Below the pieces are notes generated by a model, which saw nothing but the letters and a program-made list of their open reading frames with translations, had not been told where the DNA came from and ran no database searches. From Trematomus loennbergii (taxonomy: Eukaryota; Chordata; Actinopteri; Perciformes; Nototheniidae), in assembly GCA_012861695.1 (NCBI GenBank), contig JAAOOA010000086.1, forward strand, positions 24,949,801 through 25,013,800: a stretch of 64,000 nt of DNA, written 5' to 3'. Positions 52,641 through 64,000 of the stretch are shown here, piece after piece (position 1 is the stretch's first letter; each line of letters opens with the position of its first letter). The position numbers and the translations under genes were made by a program.

Positions 52641-54318
52641 AGGCCTTGTGCAAATGTTCTGCATCTTTTCTTAATGTTTGTATATACCATACACTGATCG
52701 TTGTATTTGTTAAACCACTTGTAAATAATAACATTTTTGATAACAGTGTTTTGTCTTTTGATTGCCCTCATAATGTTACTTAAAGATATTGGTTCAGCAG
52801 TAGCATATATATACAATGTGATCAAGTCAATTGTCTCAATGTGCTGTTAACGTGTGCTTTAACTAAGACGCAGTGAGAACACTTGATATACCATCTCTTA
52901 CTCCTCATAGGTCATCCAGTGTTTGGGTAGTGTTCTGCACAATTATTACATACATACGGAAATCACCTATAGAAAATTGTATTTCTTCCATAGCACAGAT
53001 CCCAGGCTTCCTTAAACTAATATATAGCAGCAGATAAAGAAATAGAATCTCAACTTAATGATAGGTCCGTTGAACAGACTGCACCCAAATACCCATTTTT
53101 TACTTGTTTCTAATTTAAAAGTAAAAAACTTTCTTCAGTGCAAAACAGCCTAAGGAAAATACGTATGTCCTCAGAGCATAACAAGGATTGTATTCTGCTT
53201 GATGTTCAGACAGCTAATAAGAAAGCAATGTTGTTATTAGATAATCTGCACTCAGATCAGAACAGATATTTGCCTTTAAAGCTTTGATCAGAATGTCCGG
53301 CTTCTGTGATTCTGGTTTCCCTGACGTATGTCCCTTAATGGAATACTTCATTATTTAGTTTATCACAGACATAAAACCACCCAATTACAAATACACTGCA
53401 CATTGATTTCACTGGATTGGCACTAAACGTATCAAAGCTGTCAGAAATGTAGTGTAGTAAAAGGTTTGTTCCCCTTTATTATGTAGTTAAGTAGAAATAT
53501 AAATGAAAAAACTCAGGTCGTATCTGGAAAAGGCACTTGAGTACAGTACTGACTGAGTGACTAAGGGAAATGGTTACTATAAAAGCAAGCCTGAGGAGCA
53601 TGATGATGACATGTTGAAATGACCCTTTGCACTAATATTGACAGTGGTAGAAAGGGCATGTACTCCATTGCATTCTGAAGACGACATTATACTTTTTAGA
53701 GCAGTACCTTCATTTGACAACTTTAGTTACTAGTTACTTCAGATTATCAGATATACAAAGTAAAACTAAACAAATACATACATGTACTATAGTTTAAGAG
53801 TCCACACACTGCTTCCCCGCAGCGAGGCTCCCCCCGCCCTCCTGTTGACAGTTCACGAGCGTTGAGCTCCTCATCTCCCCCCTCCAAAACAGTCGGGCAT
53901 TGTTTCTGATAGCAACGTTTCTGATAGGGCCGTGGGTGTAAAGCCAGCCTACATTTCGCCGATATTACGTCATATCGGACGCAAATCTGGATCAGCTCCG
54001 TTGTTCCCCCGTTTTTAGAGATTTGGGTACGGAGGAAGAGAGAGGGTTTTATTTGCTGACGCTGCGTGAGTTCCCCGACACACCGGGGACACATATTTAT
54101 GTATAAAAGACATCAAAAAGTGCATTTTGCATGATAGGTCCCCTTTAAATATGTGAGAAAGTTGCCCTGCGGTACAGCAGTTGCGACACGCACCTTCAAC
54201 GTTGGTTAGTAGTCCACCATTAAACGAAGAAGAGGACGTCACTTCGGGGATGCGATACAATCCGAACCGAAAACTTCCACGCTGCGACCTCAGTTGCCTC
54301 TTATGGTGCTTGTAAACC
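52641..54318. other. Spacer of decayed repeats (unit 2), no gene
   Basis: Matches 14,211-15,808. A 62-bp stretch at 53,297-53,358 (tccggcttctgtgattctgg onward) is absent from unit 1. Confidence 0.45.
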
Positions 54319-54322
54319 TTAA

Positions 54323-54700
54323 AGATGGGTAGGTAAGTTTGAGAAACCGGCTCGAGTGCGCTAGAATTTGAAAATACACAACCGGAAAAAATCTGCCACT
54401 TCCTTATAGAGCCCCTCCTCCAACACACACGAACGCGCACATGACCAATGAGGGCACGAGATAAGTTTGTGCACAGATGGAAGGCTGACAGGCAGGTAGG
54501 CCATCCAGTTATTTTAGCTGGGCCGGCTAAAATGATTGGTCGTGCTTTTTACAGTATTACGGCTTCCACAGATGACTTTTGTATGGATTTTTTGTCAAAA
54601 CACTTAAGATATTCATTGCTATCGGGATGTTAAGAGCATTCCATGGAATATAACAAAAAGTGTATCTCGAGCCGGTTTCTCAAACTTACCTACCCCACCT
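54323..54700. mobile_element. piggyBac-type MITE, only in unit 2
   Basis: The ends are agatgggtaggtaagtttga and tcaaacttacctaccccacct, flanked by TTAA at 54,319-54,322 and 54,701-54,704. The unit-1 site (aaaccttaacagtaac, 15,812) has one TTAA. No transposase, 378 bp. Confidence 0.85.
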
Positions 54701-54704
54701 TTAA

Positions 54705-55395
54705 CAGTAACCCTCGGGAATACAATTGCAAAACACTTATGGTGCAACAAGCATCCAACCTTATTTTCACAAGTTATTTAATAAAATACTTCCAGTCACA
54801 GCACCTGGGTTAAGACCTATGGTTAAGACCCATCTGAGGGCTTGTTTTAAATTCATGGTTATGATTTTGAGACTATCATAGCCTAGCTTCAAAGTTAACT
54901 GAAGCACCAGTACATTTCAGACATCAGTAATGGGGTATGCATAATACTAAACTTAGCCTGACAATTAACCCCGCCTAGTATTTTATAAGAGTGGTTTGCA
55001 GCTACTAGTGCAACACCTAACTGTTTCTCTCATACAATAAGATGCCACAGCACTTTTTTGGTTCAGCATGAGCAATAAGGTTTGTCAGCCTCCTAATGCT
55101 TGTTTCCAAGTCAATGATCAAAAACAAAGTACATGTCCTAACAATAATGTACAGTTTAGACCCAGCAGCTAGCTGAGGGCTTGTCCACTTCATGGTTCAT
55201 ATTCATGTCACATTTCATTTGAGGATGTGCGATTTAAATAGGTTGGTTTTATTCATTGCATCAGGAGATGTCCACCTTTCTACTTTTTATTCTAATTTAT
55301 TTCACTAATGTGGCAGCTGCAAACTGAGGAACCAGTGACTAATGTTTGGGTCAAGTCATGTGGTATTTGACCAAATATACTACATTTAAACTCTA
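54705..55395. other. Spacer with dispersed repeat, no gene
   Basis: Counterpart of 15,816-16,500, including the acacttatggtgcaacaagcat repeat. Confidence 0.45.
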
Positions 55396-55850
55396 CAGCC
55401 GTGGCCAAAGTGTTGAGAATGACACAAGATTTGGTTTTCACAAAGTTGGCCGCTTCAGTGTTTGTAGATCTTTTTGTCAGATGTTACTATGATATACTGA
55501 AGTATATTCACAAGCAGTTCACAAGTGTCAAAGTCTTTTATTGACAGTAACATGAAATGTATGCAAAGAGGCAATATTTGCAGTGTTTTTCCTTCATTTC
55601 AAGACCTCTGTAATTCGCCCTGACATGCTGGCAATTAACTTCTGGGCCACATCCTGACTGATGGCAGCCCATTCTTGCACTATCAATGCTTGGAGTTTGT
55701 CAGAATTGGTGTGTTTTTGTTTGTCCACCCGCCACTTGAGGATTGACCACAAGTTCTCATAAGGGATTCAGGTCTGGGCAGTTTCCTGGCCATGGACCCA
55801 AAATGTTGATGTTTGGTTTCCCGAGCCACTTAGTTATCACTTTGCCTAGC
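55396..55850 (-). mobile_element. Tc1-like transposon fragment, second family (unit 2)
   Basis: Counterpart of 16,501-16,975. Small indels break the C-terminal ORF still open in unit 1. Confidence 0.7.
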
Positions 55851-56859
55851 TACAAAACTGTCAAACTGAAGGAAGGAGGCAGCGGTGAGATCAGAATGGT
55901 AATCTGAATTTAATGCACTTTCCAGGTAAAAACAAAACGTATTTCACTCCTGAATTTAACAACAGACTCACCACAGGATGCTTTGAGTCTGGGTCGAATT
56001 CAGTGGAGTTGGCGTCTAAGAAGAAAGCAGAAGAAAAGACATGAAATCTGTTTTTTATAAAAGCAATGAATGATAAGATAAGGGTAAGTATTAATAACTG
56101 TCCAAATATTTCTTTCCCAATTATAAACCAGTTTGAAAATGCTTATTATCTAAGGCAAAAGCTCAAGTGTCTCATATTGGTTCAATAAATTGACTTCATT
56201 TCACCAACAAGGCCAGGACCCCCACTGACAGTGACTGGTATCCACCCCATAATAACATTACATTAATGCACATCATGTGACAAACATCTTGTGTGAGCCA
56301 TGTTCATGCTAAGCTCTCTGCATTTTGCACACATGTCTGCACAGCTCTCCATTTTAAAATATAATTCAGTGTAGATTGCCATTTATTCACTGTCTTAAAT
56401 GTGGTGACTATTGCCACTCAATATCACAGAGGGATTTGCTAAACTGGGTGATTTAGTTGGACGAGTGTGATCTCCTTTGACGACGAAGTTTTTTTGCTTT
56501 CAATACCATTTTATTTTGTATATTTTGTGCTCGCGACACGGTCAGAAAACAGTTTGTTCTTCCCAGTCCCATATCACACACCTGTACCAGGGACATACAT
56601 TATATGCTGTTGCACCACTGCGCCATCTAGTGTTCAAAATATAACCAATAACAGACAACGAACCCTCGAGGAACCCACTGAGGACAGAGGAGACACACAG
56701 GTGATGGTAATAATCTTGATACGTTATTGAAAACAGCCTCGTGTATTTCACCGGCTCCACATTGGCTGAGTCGATGTTCTGAGGAGGAAAACACCGTCAT
56801 GTGATTGGTTGTTAGTTTAGCTTCAACCTGTATGACTCTATCTGTTGAGCTTCATTGTT
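55851..56859. other. Spacer upstream of DIRS insertion, no gene
   Basis: Matches 16,976-17,960. Confidence 0.5.
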
Positions 56860-57035
56860 CTATTTCGTCCCTACTGACCGCCAGAGGCGGTGCTTTTAGC
56901 ACTGGATATGTCCATCGTGCGCATGCGCAGTACGAGTACCAATATCAACAAAGTCACCTGTGACCCAGTGACACCGGCTATATCAGCCCGTGTCATCAGA
57001 GGATCTGTTCCTTTCATCTTCTCGCTGCGCGAGAG
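56860..57035 (+). repeat. DIRS left inverted terminal repeat
   Basis: Complementary to 62,590-62,737. The outermost 20 bp (ctatttcgtccctactga) differ from the right end but are copied, inverted, in the internal complementary region. Confidence 0.85.
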
Positions 57036-57699
57036 TACCGTGGCTACACTATTGTAGCCTACAGCGTTCAGTTGGAACGTTTGGATTTAAGGATCTCTCT
57101 GCAACCAGCTGGCTGCGTGTAGCTTCGCGACTGATCCAGTCGGAGCCGCGGGATTACCCGTCCTCCAGGAGCTGCGGCCGGCTGCGCAGAAAACTTCACG
57201 GACAGGTTGGTGTCGGCTTGGTCGGTGACGGCAGTGTTTCCACTCCTCTCCCAGCTAGGTTGTCCTGATTTCTGTCTTGGTTGCTACCTGGCTTGAACTT
57301 TCTGGTGACGGTAGCGTTTCCGCCCCTCTCCCAGGAGTTGCCCTTATTGCGTTCTCTGTACTTTTCTGATAGCGCGGCGTTTGCGCCAAGCTATCATTAG
57401 CATCCTGAGTTCCAGCTTGTGTTGTGTCCTCTTGTTTAGCTAGTTAGCAGTAGCGCGGCTCAGCCTAACTGTGTCCTGCTGGTCAGCCACTTTGGCTGAC
57501 GCTTGAGGTAAGCACCGATTACCCGTGCTGTTTTTTTTCTTTAGAAGCAGTTTCCTTAGCTTGTTTCGCTATTTTACTCAACCAGTGAAGGCAGTGTTTT
57601 CACCCCCGCTCCTGGTAAGAGTGCTCTTTGACTGTGAGCAGCAGCCGGCTGGCTAGCTGCCCTGTTAAGCTTCCTTATTTGGTAGTTCTGTGCTTCGTT

Positions 57700-57935
57700 T
57701 ACTTAGCTAGGTGAAGGCAGTGCTCTCGCTCCCCGCTCCCTCTGCTAGTAGCTACTCAGCTAGGTGAAGGCAGTGCTCTCGCTCCCCGCTCCCTCTGCTG
57801 GTAGCTCCGTGCTTCGTTTACTCAGCTAGGTGAAGGCAGTGCTCTCGCTCCCCGCTCCCTCTGCTAGTAGCTTTGCACTTTCATTTACTTAGCTAGGTGA
57901 AGGCAGTGCTCTCGCTCCCCGCCCTCTGCTAAGTA
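57700..57935 (+). repeat. Four tandem repeats in DIRS leader
   Basis: Units of about 52-66 bp containing agctaggtgaaggcagtgct and cccgctccctctgct. Looser copies of the ggtgaaggc motif extend upstream (57,586) and downstream (58,012). Confidence 0.85.
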
Positions 57936-58069
57936 ACGCGGGTGTACCCCATTACACCCCTCTCGTGTTCGGCGAGTAGGAGCAGGCTCTACTCTTCCGT
58001 TCAGCAGGTAACTGGTGAAGGCTGTGTTCTCGCACCCCGCTCCCGGTTACGCTGCATCCGGCTACCTAC

Positions 58070-59501
58070 ATGATGGCTCATCCATGTAGCGCCTGTATGG
58101 CTTCTCTCGAGCCCGAGGATGGCCACGACCGCTGCCCCTCTTGCCTTGGTCTCGAGCATTTGAGGGAGGGTCTCACGAGAGCGGCCAGAGTCGCAGAGTG
58201 GAGCGTCTGGCAGAAGCCAACGGACACCTCTCCTTGTCGCATCTTCCCCTAGGTCAGTTTGGCCGTTCCCGGCGACCCGAGGGAGCGATGGCTACGGGTT
58301 CGCCCCCTAACAGGCTGTCCTCTAAGGTGGATCGGTTAGCCGCCGACATGGACATGATGAAGTCGCTCCTCTTAGCCCTTCAACCAGGGCCGGTATAGGG
58401 GCTGCTGGCTTGCCGCCTGCCCCTCCTTCGGTTGCCGCACCTCTGCATGAGGATGCCATGTCACTAGCGGCCTCGGCTAACCTCTTCAACGAAGAGGTGG
58501 AGGACGAGGCCCCGCTCACTTCCGGGGAGGCTTCCCACTCCTCTGCTCAGGGCTCTCTGCAGGGCTTGGAGGATGCCTCCATGGCGGCCATTATTCGTGC
58601 GGCCCTGGCACACTTGCAGCTTCCTGTTCCGCAGGCCGACGCGGCTCAGGCTAGCGCCTTCTTCAGGCGTAGCCCTACCCCTGTCCCCCTCACTGTCCCT
58701 CTTTCGGAGGAGTACCTGAGGGAGCTCCATGCATGCTGGGAGACCCAGGGCCCTCTCCCGCTTCAGCTCTGATGGCCGGACCCTGGCTGCCATGCAGGAT
58801 CCGGCGAGGGTGGGGCTGGGTCGCATGCCACCCGTCGAGCCTGCCATCGCCTCCCTGATTCTGGCTCCTGATGAGGCCCTAAGGCCTGATGCCAGGTGCC
58901 CTCTGCCTCAGTGCAGGGTCACTGACGAACTGCTCTGTAAGGCCTACGACGCAGCGGCACGCATGGGTCGTATCGGGAACTCTCTCTCCCATCTAATGCT
59001 GGCCGCCTCCGCCTCTCTGCAGCAGCTCCGGCTGAGCCTTCTTTGCTGGGCCTCAGTGACGCTTCACTGCAGGCCTTTGCCCTAATGACTAGGGAATTGG
59101 GACGAGTTATGTCCCTACTGGTGCAGACTCGACGCCAGGTTTGGCTGGCTCAGTCACCACTAACGGAGACATGTAGGAGTGTCCTCCGCGGCGTGCCGGT
59201 CGAACCAGGGGAGCTGTTTGGAGCAGCTGCCCTGGCGGCACTAGAGCGTGCTGCCCAAGCTAGACAGACCAGGCAGCAGCTCTCGGGTCTACGTAGGCCT
59301 GTGCCTGCTCCCAGCAGGCCCAGGGGCCCCTCTAGCGGCCGCACTCTGCCACTGGCTGTCAGTATTGGTCTGCGGAGGTCCCAGCGGTCTACTCAACCGC
59401 CTCCTAATGACTTTCGTGCCCCCGGTCGCCAGCCCTCTAGGCAGCCCCGGGCCCCACAGCCTTACCGCCGCCCCCCAAGGGGTCGGGGGGCTAGGCCCTG
59501 A
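58070..59501 (+). pseudogene. DIRS Gag, frameshifted
   Basis: Starts MMAHPCSACMASLEPEDGHD with a CxxC...CxxC knuckle (CPSCLG) typical of fish DIRS Gag. The protein continues in successive frames at 58,141-58,398, 58,410-58,772, 58,729-59,085 and 59,043-59,501, ending in an Arg/Pro-rich nucleic-acid-binding tail. At least four frame changes. Confidence 0.7.
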
Positions 59502-59514
59502 AGTCCCTGGGCCG

Positions 59515-61402
59515 GTCGTCGGCTGCTTTTCCCAGCAGCAGCTCAGCTACTGGGCTGCCTGTACTACCGACCCTTGGGTGGTTTCCACCCTAACCCAGGG
59601 ATACGAATTGCAGTTTCGACGCCGGCCCCTAGCCTTCGGCCGGGTCAAGATGACAGTTGTCAGCGACCCGGCGAAGGCCTTAGCTCTGGCCCAAGAGCTG
59701 TCCGTCCTCTTGGCCAAGGGCGCAATCGAGCCAGTGGACCCCCTGCTTCAGTCCGGGGGTTCTACTCGGCGTACTTTCTGGTAAGCAAGAAAGTCGGCGG
59801 ATTTCGTCCAGTACTGGACCTCAGAGGAATCAACAGATTCCTGAGGGTGCTGCCCTTCCACATGCTGACCACAGCAGACACCCTCCGTGTTGTCACACAG
59901 GGAGTGGTTCACAACCGTGGACTTAAGGGACGCCTACTTCCACGTGCCGATTGCGGCCCACCACCGGAAGTTCCTGAGGTTTGCCTTTCAGGACCAGCAT
60001 TATCAGTTCCGGGTGCTTCCCTTCGGTCTCTCCCTCTCTCCAAGGGTGTTACCAGGGTCGTGGCGGCAGCTCTCGCACCCCTGCAGGCACAGGGCATGAA
60101 GGTCCTGCCGTACCTAGACGACTGGCTGGTTTGTGCGCCGTCCCGGTCCCAAGTGGCCCAGGATACGGCGCGCCTCTTGTGTCACGTAGCCCGGTTGGGC
60201 CTGACAGTAAACACCGAGAAGAGCTGCTGGTCCCTCCCAACGGGTCACTTACCTGGGGTTGGTCCTAGACTCGGTCGCCATGAGGGCTTGCTACACCTCG
60301 TCGTGTGGACGACATTTCCCACCTTCTCCCCCTCTTCAGGCTGGGCAAGAATGTGCCTTACATTCAGTTCCTCCGGCTCTTGGGCAGACTGACGGCTGCC
60401 TCAGCCGTTGTGCCCTTAGGTCTGCTGTCGCTGCGCCCTATGCAGATACGGCTGAACAGCCTTCACTTGGACGCCAAGTGGCACAGGCACAGGAGGGTCA
60501 GGGTGTCGCGCCAGTGCCTTCACTCTCTGTCACGCTGGAGAAACAGGGCCTATCTTCTGATGGGAGCGCCCATGGGCGCCATCCCATCCCGCCGGGAGAC
60601 TGTCACTGTAGATGCATGTCTCTCAGGGTGGGGTGCTGTGTGGCAGGGCAGGACTGTTCAGGGTCTGTGGTCCGCCCAGGAAGGTGCATATCACATCAAC
60701 GTGCTAGAGCTTCGCGCTGTGCTGCTTGCGCTCAGGCACTTTTTACCCCAACTGACGGACAGGCATGTGCTTGTTCGTTCGGACAACATGTCCGCGGTTT
60801 CCCAGATCAACCACCAGGGGGGCACCAGGTCCGCACAGCTGCTCCGGGTTTCACAGAGCCTCTTGTCTTGGGCGTCTCCCCGCTTGGCCAGCCTGCGGGC
60901 AGTCTTTCTACCAGGGGACCAAAATCAGGTGGCAGATTTCCTCTCTCGGCACAAACCTCCACCAGGGGAGTGGAGGCTTCACCCAGAAGTGGTGGAGACA
61001 ATCTGGAGCCTTTTCGGCAGGGCCGAGGTGGACCTCTTTGCCTCGGAGGAGTCGAGGCACTGCCCCCTCTGGTTCTCCTGGGCAGAGGTGACCAGCCCAA
61101 TGGGGCAGGATGCTCTGGCACACGACTGGCCAGACAGTCTCCTGTACGCCTTCCCGCCGCAGCCGCTGTTATTACAGACGCTTCAGAGGGTCCTTACTCA
61201 GGGGCACAGGCTCCTTCTGGTCGCCCCCCGCTGGCCGGGGAGAGTTTGGTTCCCGCTGCTACGCAGTCTCTGCTGCGGCCCACCATGGCGCCTCCCCGAC
61301 AGGAAGGACCTTCTGTCACAGCTCAGGGGTCAGATCTGGCATCCCGACCCTCACCGCCTCCAGCTCTGGGCTTGGCCTCTGCGGGGCCCAACCCACTGTT
61401 GA
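59515..61402 (+). pseudogene. DIRS reverse transcriptase and RNase H, frameshifted
   Basis: RT motifs in order: FLVSKKVGGFRPVLDLRGIN, TTVDLRDAYFHVPI, FRVLPFGLSLSP and the catalytic VLPYLDDWLV (about 60,100-60,130). Frames change near 59,760, 59,905, 60,050 and 60,240. RNase H and the connection domain are in one open frame (60,305-61,402): VDACLSGWGAVW, ELRAVLLAL, RSDNMSAVSQIN, NQVADFLSR. Copies the element's RNA into circular DNA. Confidence 0.8.
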
Positions 61403-62417
61403 GCGCTTTTTCGGCATCGGTCAGGGAAACTATCCTGAATGCCAGAGCACCATCCACTCGAGCACAGTACGAGTGCAAATGGAAGCTCTTCTCCCACTGG
61501 TGTTTGGGTAAGGCTGAGAATCCGGGGCATTGCTCTGTGGCCACCATTCTGGAGTTCCTGCAGTCCCTTCTGGATAGTGGACGTTCTCACTCCACTTTGA
61601 AGGTATATACGGCTGCTATCTCTGCCCAACATGTCGAGGTCGACGGCGCCACGGTGGGGCGCCACAGGTCGGTGTCCCTCTTCCTGAGGGGGCCTTACGG
61701 CATCGTCCCCCTAGTACCCCGAGGGCTCCGGCTTGGGACCTGCCCCTAGTGCTAGATGCCCTATCATCTCCTCCCTTCGAGCCCCTGGCCCATGTAGGGC
61801 TTAAGTGGCTGTCCTTGAAGGCAGCATTTCTGCTTGCCATAACCTCAGGGAAGCGAGTTGGGGAGTTGCATGCCCTCTCCGTGAGCGATACATGCCTGAG
61901 GTGGAACTCCGATGGCTCGGGTGTTGCCCTCTGGCCGAATGTGGCGTTCCTGCCCAAGGTGCTTCCACTTGCCCACTCCAATCGGCCCATCCAGCTGGCA
62001 CGCTTTAACGTCCCACAGGAGAGCCGCACGCCCGAGTTGCTGTGCCCTGTGCGTGCCCTGAGAGCGTATGTCGATGCTACGGCCTGTGTACGGCAGTCAG
62101 AGCAGCTCTTCGTTTGCCATGGCGGCATTAGGAAGGGTTGTGCTCTCTCCAAGCAGCGGCTGTCCCACTGGGTTGTCGATACAATCGCACATGCCTATGG
62201 GGCCAGTGGCCGCCCCCTGCCATCAGGGGTGAGATGCCACTCTACAAGGAGCGTCTCAACGTCTTGGGCCGCCCTGAGAGGAGTGCCCCTGGAGACCATC
62301 TGCGCCGCGGCGTCTTGGGCGTCTTCCGGCACATTCTCCAGGTTCTACCGGGTCAATGTCGCCACTCCCCATCCTTTGGGCGTGGTCCTGTTGCCAAGCT
62401 CCGCTGCTTCCAGCTAG
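61380..62417 (+). pseudogene. DIRS tyrosine recombinase, one frameshift
   Basis: N-terminal core-binding part (SAFSASVRETILNARAPSTR, TILEFLQSLLDSG) is read within the frame ending at 61,749. The catalytic part is open at 61,749-62,417 with Arg in SGKRVGEL, HSTR as the HxxR motif, Trp in AASWAS and Tyr in FSRFYRV, i.e. the complete catalytic set. Integrates the circular DNA. Confidence 0.8.
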
Positions 62418-62455
62418 GTGAGTATTTGGTTTCTTCATGACATGGTTGGTATAAG

Positions 62456-62567
62456 TCATCCAGTGCTAAAAGCACCGCCTCTGGCGGTCAGTAGGGACGA
62501 AATAGAACGATAGTTACGTCTGTAACTACGGTTCTATGAGTCCCGGATGACCGCCAGAGTTTCCTGT
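62456..62567 (+). repeat. DIRS internal complementary region
   Basis: Contains the complement of the left end (ggtcagtagggacgaaatag) joined directly to the complement of the right end (aacgatagttacgtctgtaa). This lets the two ends be completed and circularised. Confidence 0.85.
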
Positions 62568-62783
62568 CACTCAGAATTCTTGTGTGCTCGCGAGAAGATT
62601 CTGGGAACAGATCCTCTGATGACACGGGCTGATATAGCCGGTGTCACGTGGGTCACAGGTGACTTTGTTGATATTGGTACTCGTACTGCGCATGCGCACG
62701 ATGGACATATCCAGTGCTAAAAGCACCGCCTCTGGCGGTCATCCGGGACTCATAGAACCGTAGTTACAGACGTAACTATCGTT
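62568..62783 (-). repeat. DIRS right inverted terminal repeat
   Basis: Inverted copy of the left repeat plus a unique 45-bp outer end (tcatccgggactcatagaac ... cgtaactatcgtt). Confidence 0.85.
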
Positions 62784-62805
62784 TTACGTTCATCAGATTA
62801 TATTC

Positions 62806-62841
62806 TATATAAACGGACAGGACCCTCCTTCAGTCTCTTTC
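62806..62841 (+). promoter_or_regulatory. TATA box and 5'TOP-like start of NOP56-derived gene (unit 3)
   Basis: TATATAAA at 62,806, CTCTTTC at 62,835. The DIRS element lies only about 23 bp upstream of the TATA box and could affect expression. Confidence 0.55.
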
Positions 62842-64000
62842 TGCTTCAAGCCTTCCAAAGGACAAAGAAGAGCATAACCTCCGGTAAACTTAAAATAATC
62901 TTATTTAATGTCACAAAAGTGTGTAGTTGCTATATTAGCTTATAGTGAACTGAAAATATTAAGTATTTTATCATGTCAATTACTGGCTGACATGTGCTGA
63001 AACCAACGAGCTAACGGTTCAGTTAGCTTAAGTTAATAGCTATAATGGCATGTTAATGTAGTTTTATTTTACCAAACATTGCGCTGCTTTATTATTATGC
63101 AATGAAACACCTGAAGATATGATGATGCTAGGGTATAATTGCTAAACTAAGGTTAGCACATGAGAACCACGTGTTCGGCATGCTGCTGCTTCAGGTTTGT
63201 CTTTCCTCCGCGCCTTTTAATGTGACAATCGATATTTTCTGACTGGATCACAGGTAGTAACATTATCTTTGTTTTTTTCCAGGTTGAAGCCAGTGTGCTG
63301 AGCATTGCCAAGTTAACAGCATGGTGGTGAGCCTCGATGCCTTCTTCCCCTTCAAGTCGGCGCAGGGTGCTCTGGAGAACATCAGTGCAATTTCTGAAGG
63401 CAAGATAATTTCCTTTTTTTGGCTGCATTTGGTCCTCAGTTGTAATGATGTATCAATCTGTCAATCCACTGATTTCCTGTGCTGACAACCTCCATGTAAC
63501 CCTGCACAACTGAGGAAAGCCTTTTGAATGCATGTGTTTCTGACATTTTCAGCTATTTTCCAGATTTTTTCTTTAGCCCAGGACAAATTCTCCTTCAATA
63601 ATATAATGCATTAACCGTACTTACCTAGAGGGCATAATTGTAATTTCCCGTGTTCAGTGAATGCAACAGAGGAAAGACACCACCAGTAAGCGAACATGTT
63701 AAATTACAGCTACGTTGACGTTACTTTGAATCGCGGGGGTAAGCTAAACCGTAGCAAGTAGCTATAGCTAGCCAGAGATATTAAATAAACACTTGGTCAT
63801 ACAATCTAAATGTTGTGTTTTTTAGCGTTACCTAGTGATTTAAAGAAAGCTCTCTGGGAAATGTTGACTTACATGAAGCTAGAAGCTACCTTACAGTACA
63901 CAGTTGATCCTGAGTCCTGTCAGTTAAAGTGTTTCATAGTTAGCTTGGCTAAGCATCAACCTAGCACTGAAATATATGGATGTTATGTGACAGTATTTCT
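62835..64000 (+). pseudogene. NOP56-derived snoRNA host gene, 5' part (unit 3, cut by window end)
   Basis: First exon 62,835-62,883. NOP56-like exon 63,283-63,399, one base shorter than in unit 2 (aagttaac for aagtttaac), so its frame is broken. The GC donor is kept. The snoRNA follows at 63,433. Intron sequence runs to the window end. Confidence 0.65.
63433..63516 (+). ncRNA. Box C/D snoRNA, SNORD110-like (copy 3, unit 3)
   Basis: Same stem, boxes and guide as 18,646-18,729, located 34 nt after the exon donor. Confidence 0.8.

Larger units (their letters stand above)
56860..62783 (+). mobile_element. DIRS-type tyrosine-recombinase retrotransposon, 5,924 bp
   Basis: Inverted terminal repeats (ccgccagaggcggtgctttt ... 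to about 57,030; complement at 62,590-62,737), an internal complementary region and a tyrosine recombinase identify a DIRS1-like element. It lies between gtt (56,857-56,859) and a terminal gtt (62,781-62,783), with no longer duplication, as expected for recombinase-mediated insertion of a circle. The unit-1 empty site is at 17,961. Gag and Pol are present but interrupted by about ten single-base frameshifts. Confidence 0.92.

Noticed and set aside
59248..59784. Additional ORFs inside the DIRS element
   Set aside because: GC-rich shadow frames; only those with Gag, RT, RNase H or recombinase motifs were kept.

Overview
The window is teleost fish genomic DNA. The evidence is spliced vertebrate exons (TNF-receptor type and NOP56 type), intron-hosted snoRNAs, and a dense load of fish-type transposons: Tc1, hAT, piggyBac-type MITE, DIRS, Nimb/I-like LINE tails, tRNA-type SINEs and a Polinton/Maverick. 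No bacterial features are present.

Backbone. The region is a head-to-tail repeat of one unit, [NOP56-derived snoRNA host gene]-[TNF-receptor-like gene]-[repeat-rich spacer]. Unit 1 covers 1-17,980 (it enters in the 3' half of the NOP56-like gene). Unit 2 covers about 18,000-62,800. Unit 3 starts near 62,806 and runs off the window. Positions 1-18,000 match about 26,200-62,800, and 18,000-19,200 match 62,800-64,000, once unit-specific insertions are removed. Each stretch occurs twice, so a real tandem duplication and two haplotypes laid end to end are both possible.

Host genes. The NOP56-like loci have a TATA box, a 5'TOP-like start and a terminal exon with AATAAA, but their reading frames are broken (exon-internal deletion, TGA in place of a Gly codon). 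Their introns still carry well-formed snoRNAs: a C/D RNA whose guide matches 18S rRNA over about 17 nt (SNORD110-like), a second C/D RNA in tandem pairs, and a probable H/ACA RNA. They look like protein-dead snoRNA host genes. The TNFR-like genes each keep four intact cysteine-rich and transmembrane exons, with one damaged exon upstream.

Polinton (36,981-52,177; 15,197 bp). It is inserted 11 bp after the donor site of the transmembrane exon of the unit-2 receptor, with the 6-bp target duplication tgcttg; the undisturbed site is in unit 1 at 13,762-13,767. Rightward genes: protein-primed PolB (broken N-terminal region, intact 1035-aa core), packaging ATPase, a small basic protein and a PY-like protein. 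Leftward genes: adenain-type protease, major capsid protein, basic virion protein, penton, chromodomain integrase, then three accessory ORFs. The 270-aa accessory protein has three LDLR-type CtBP-like motifs, an acidic Ser/Asp/Glu stretch, a YxCxE motif and a C/H cluster, a layout reminiscent of adenovirus E1A. It is the most novel item in the window.

Other insertions. A 5.9-kb DIRS retrotransposon (56,860-62,783) with inverted terminal repeats and internal complementary region sits in the unit-2 spacer; its empty site is at 17,961. Several MITEs are unit-specific and can be bounded by comparing the units. The rest is decayed transposon sequence with no host gene that I can recognise.
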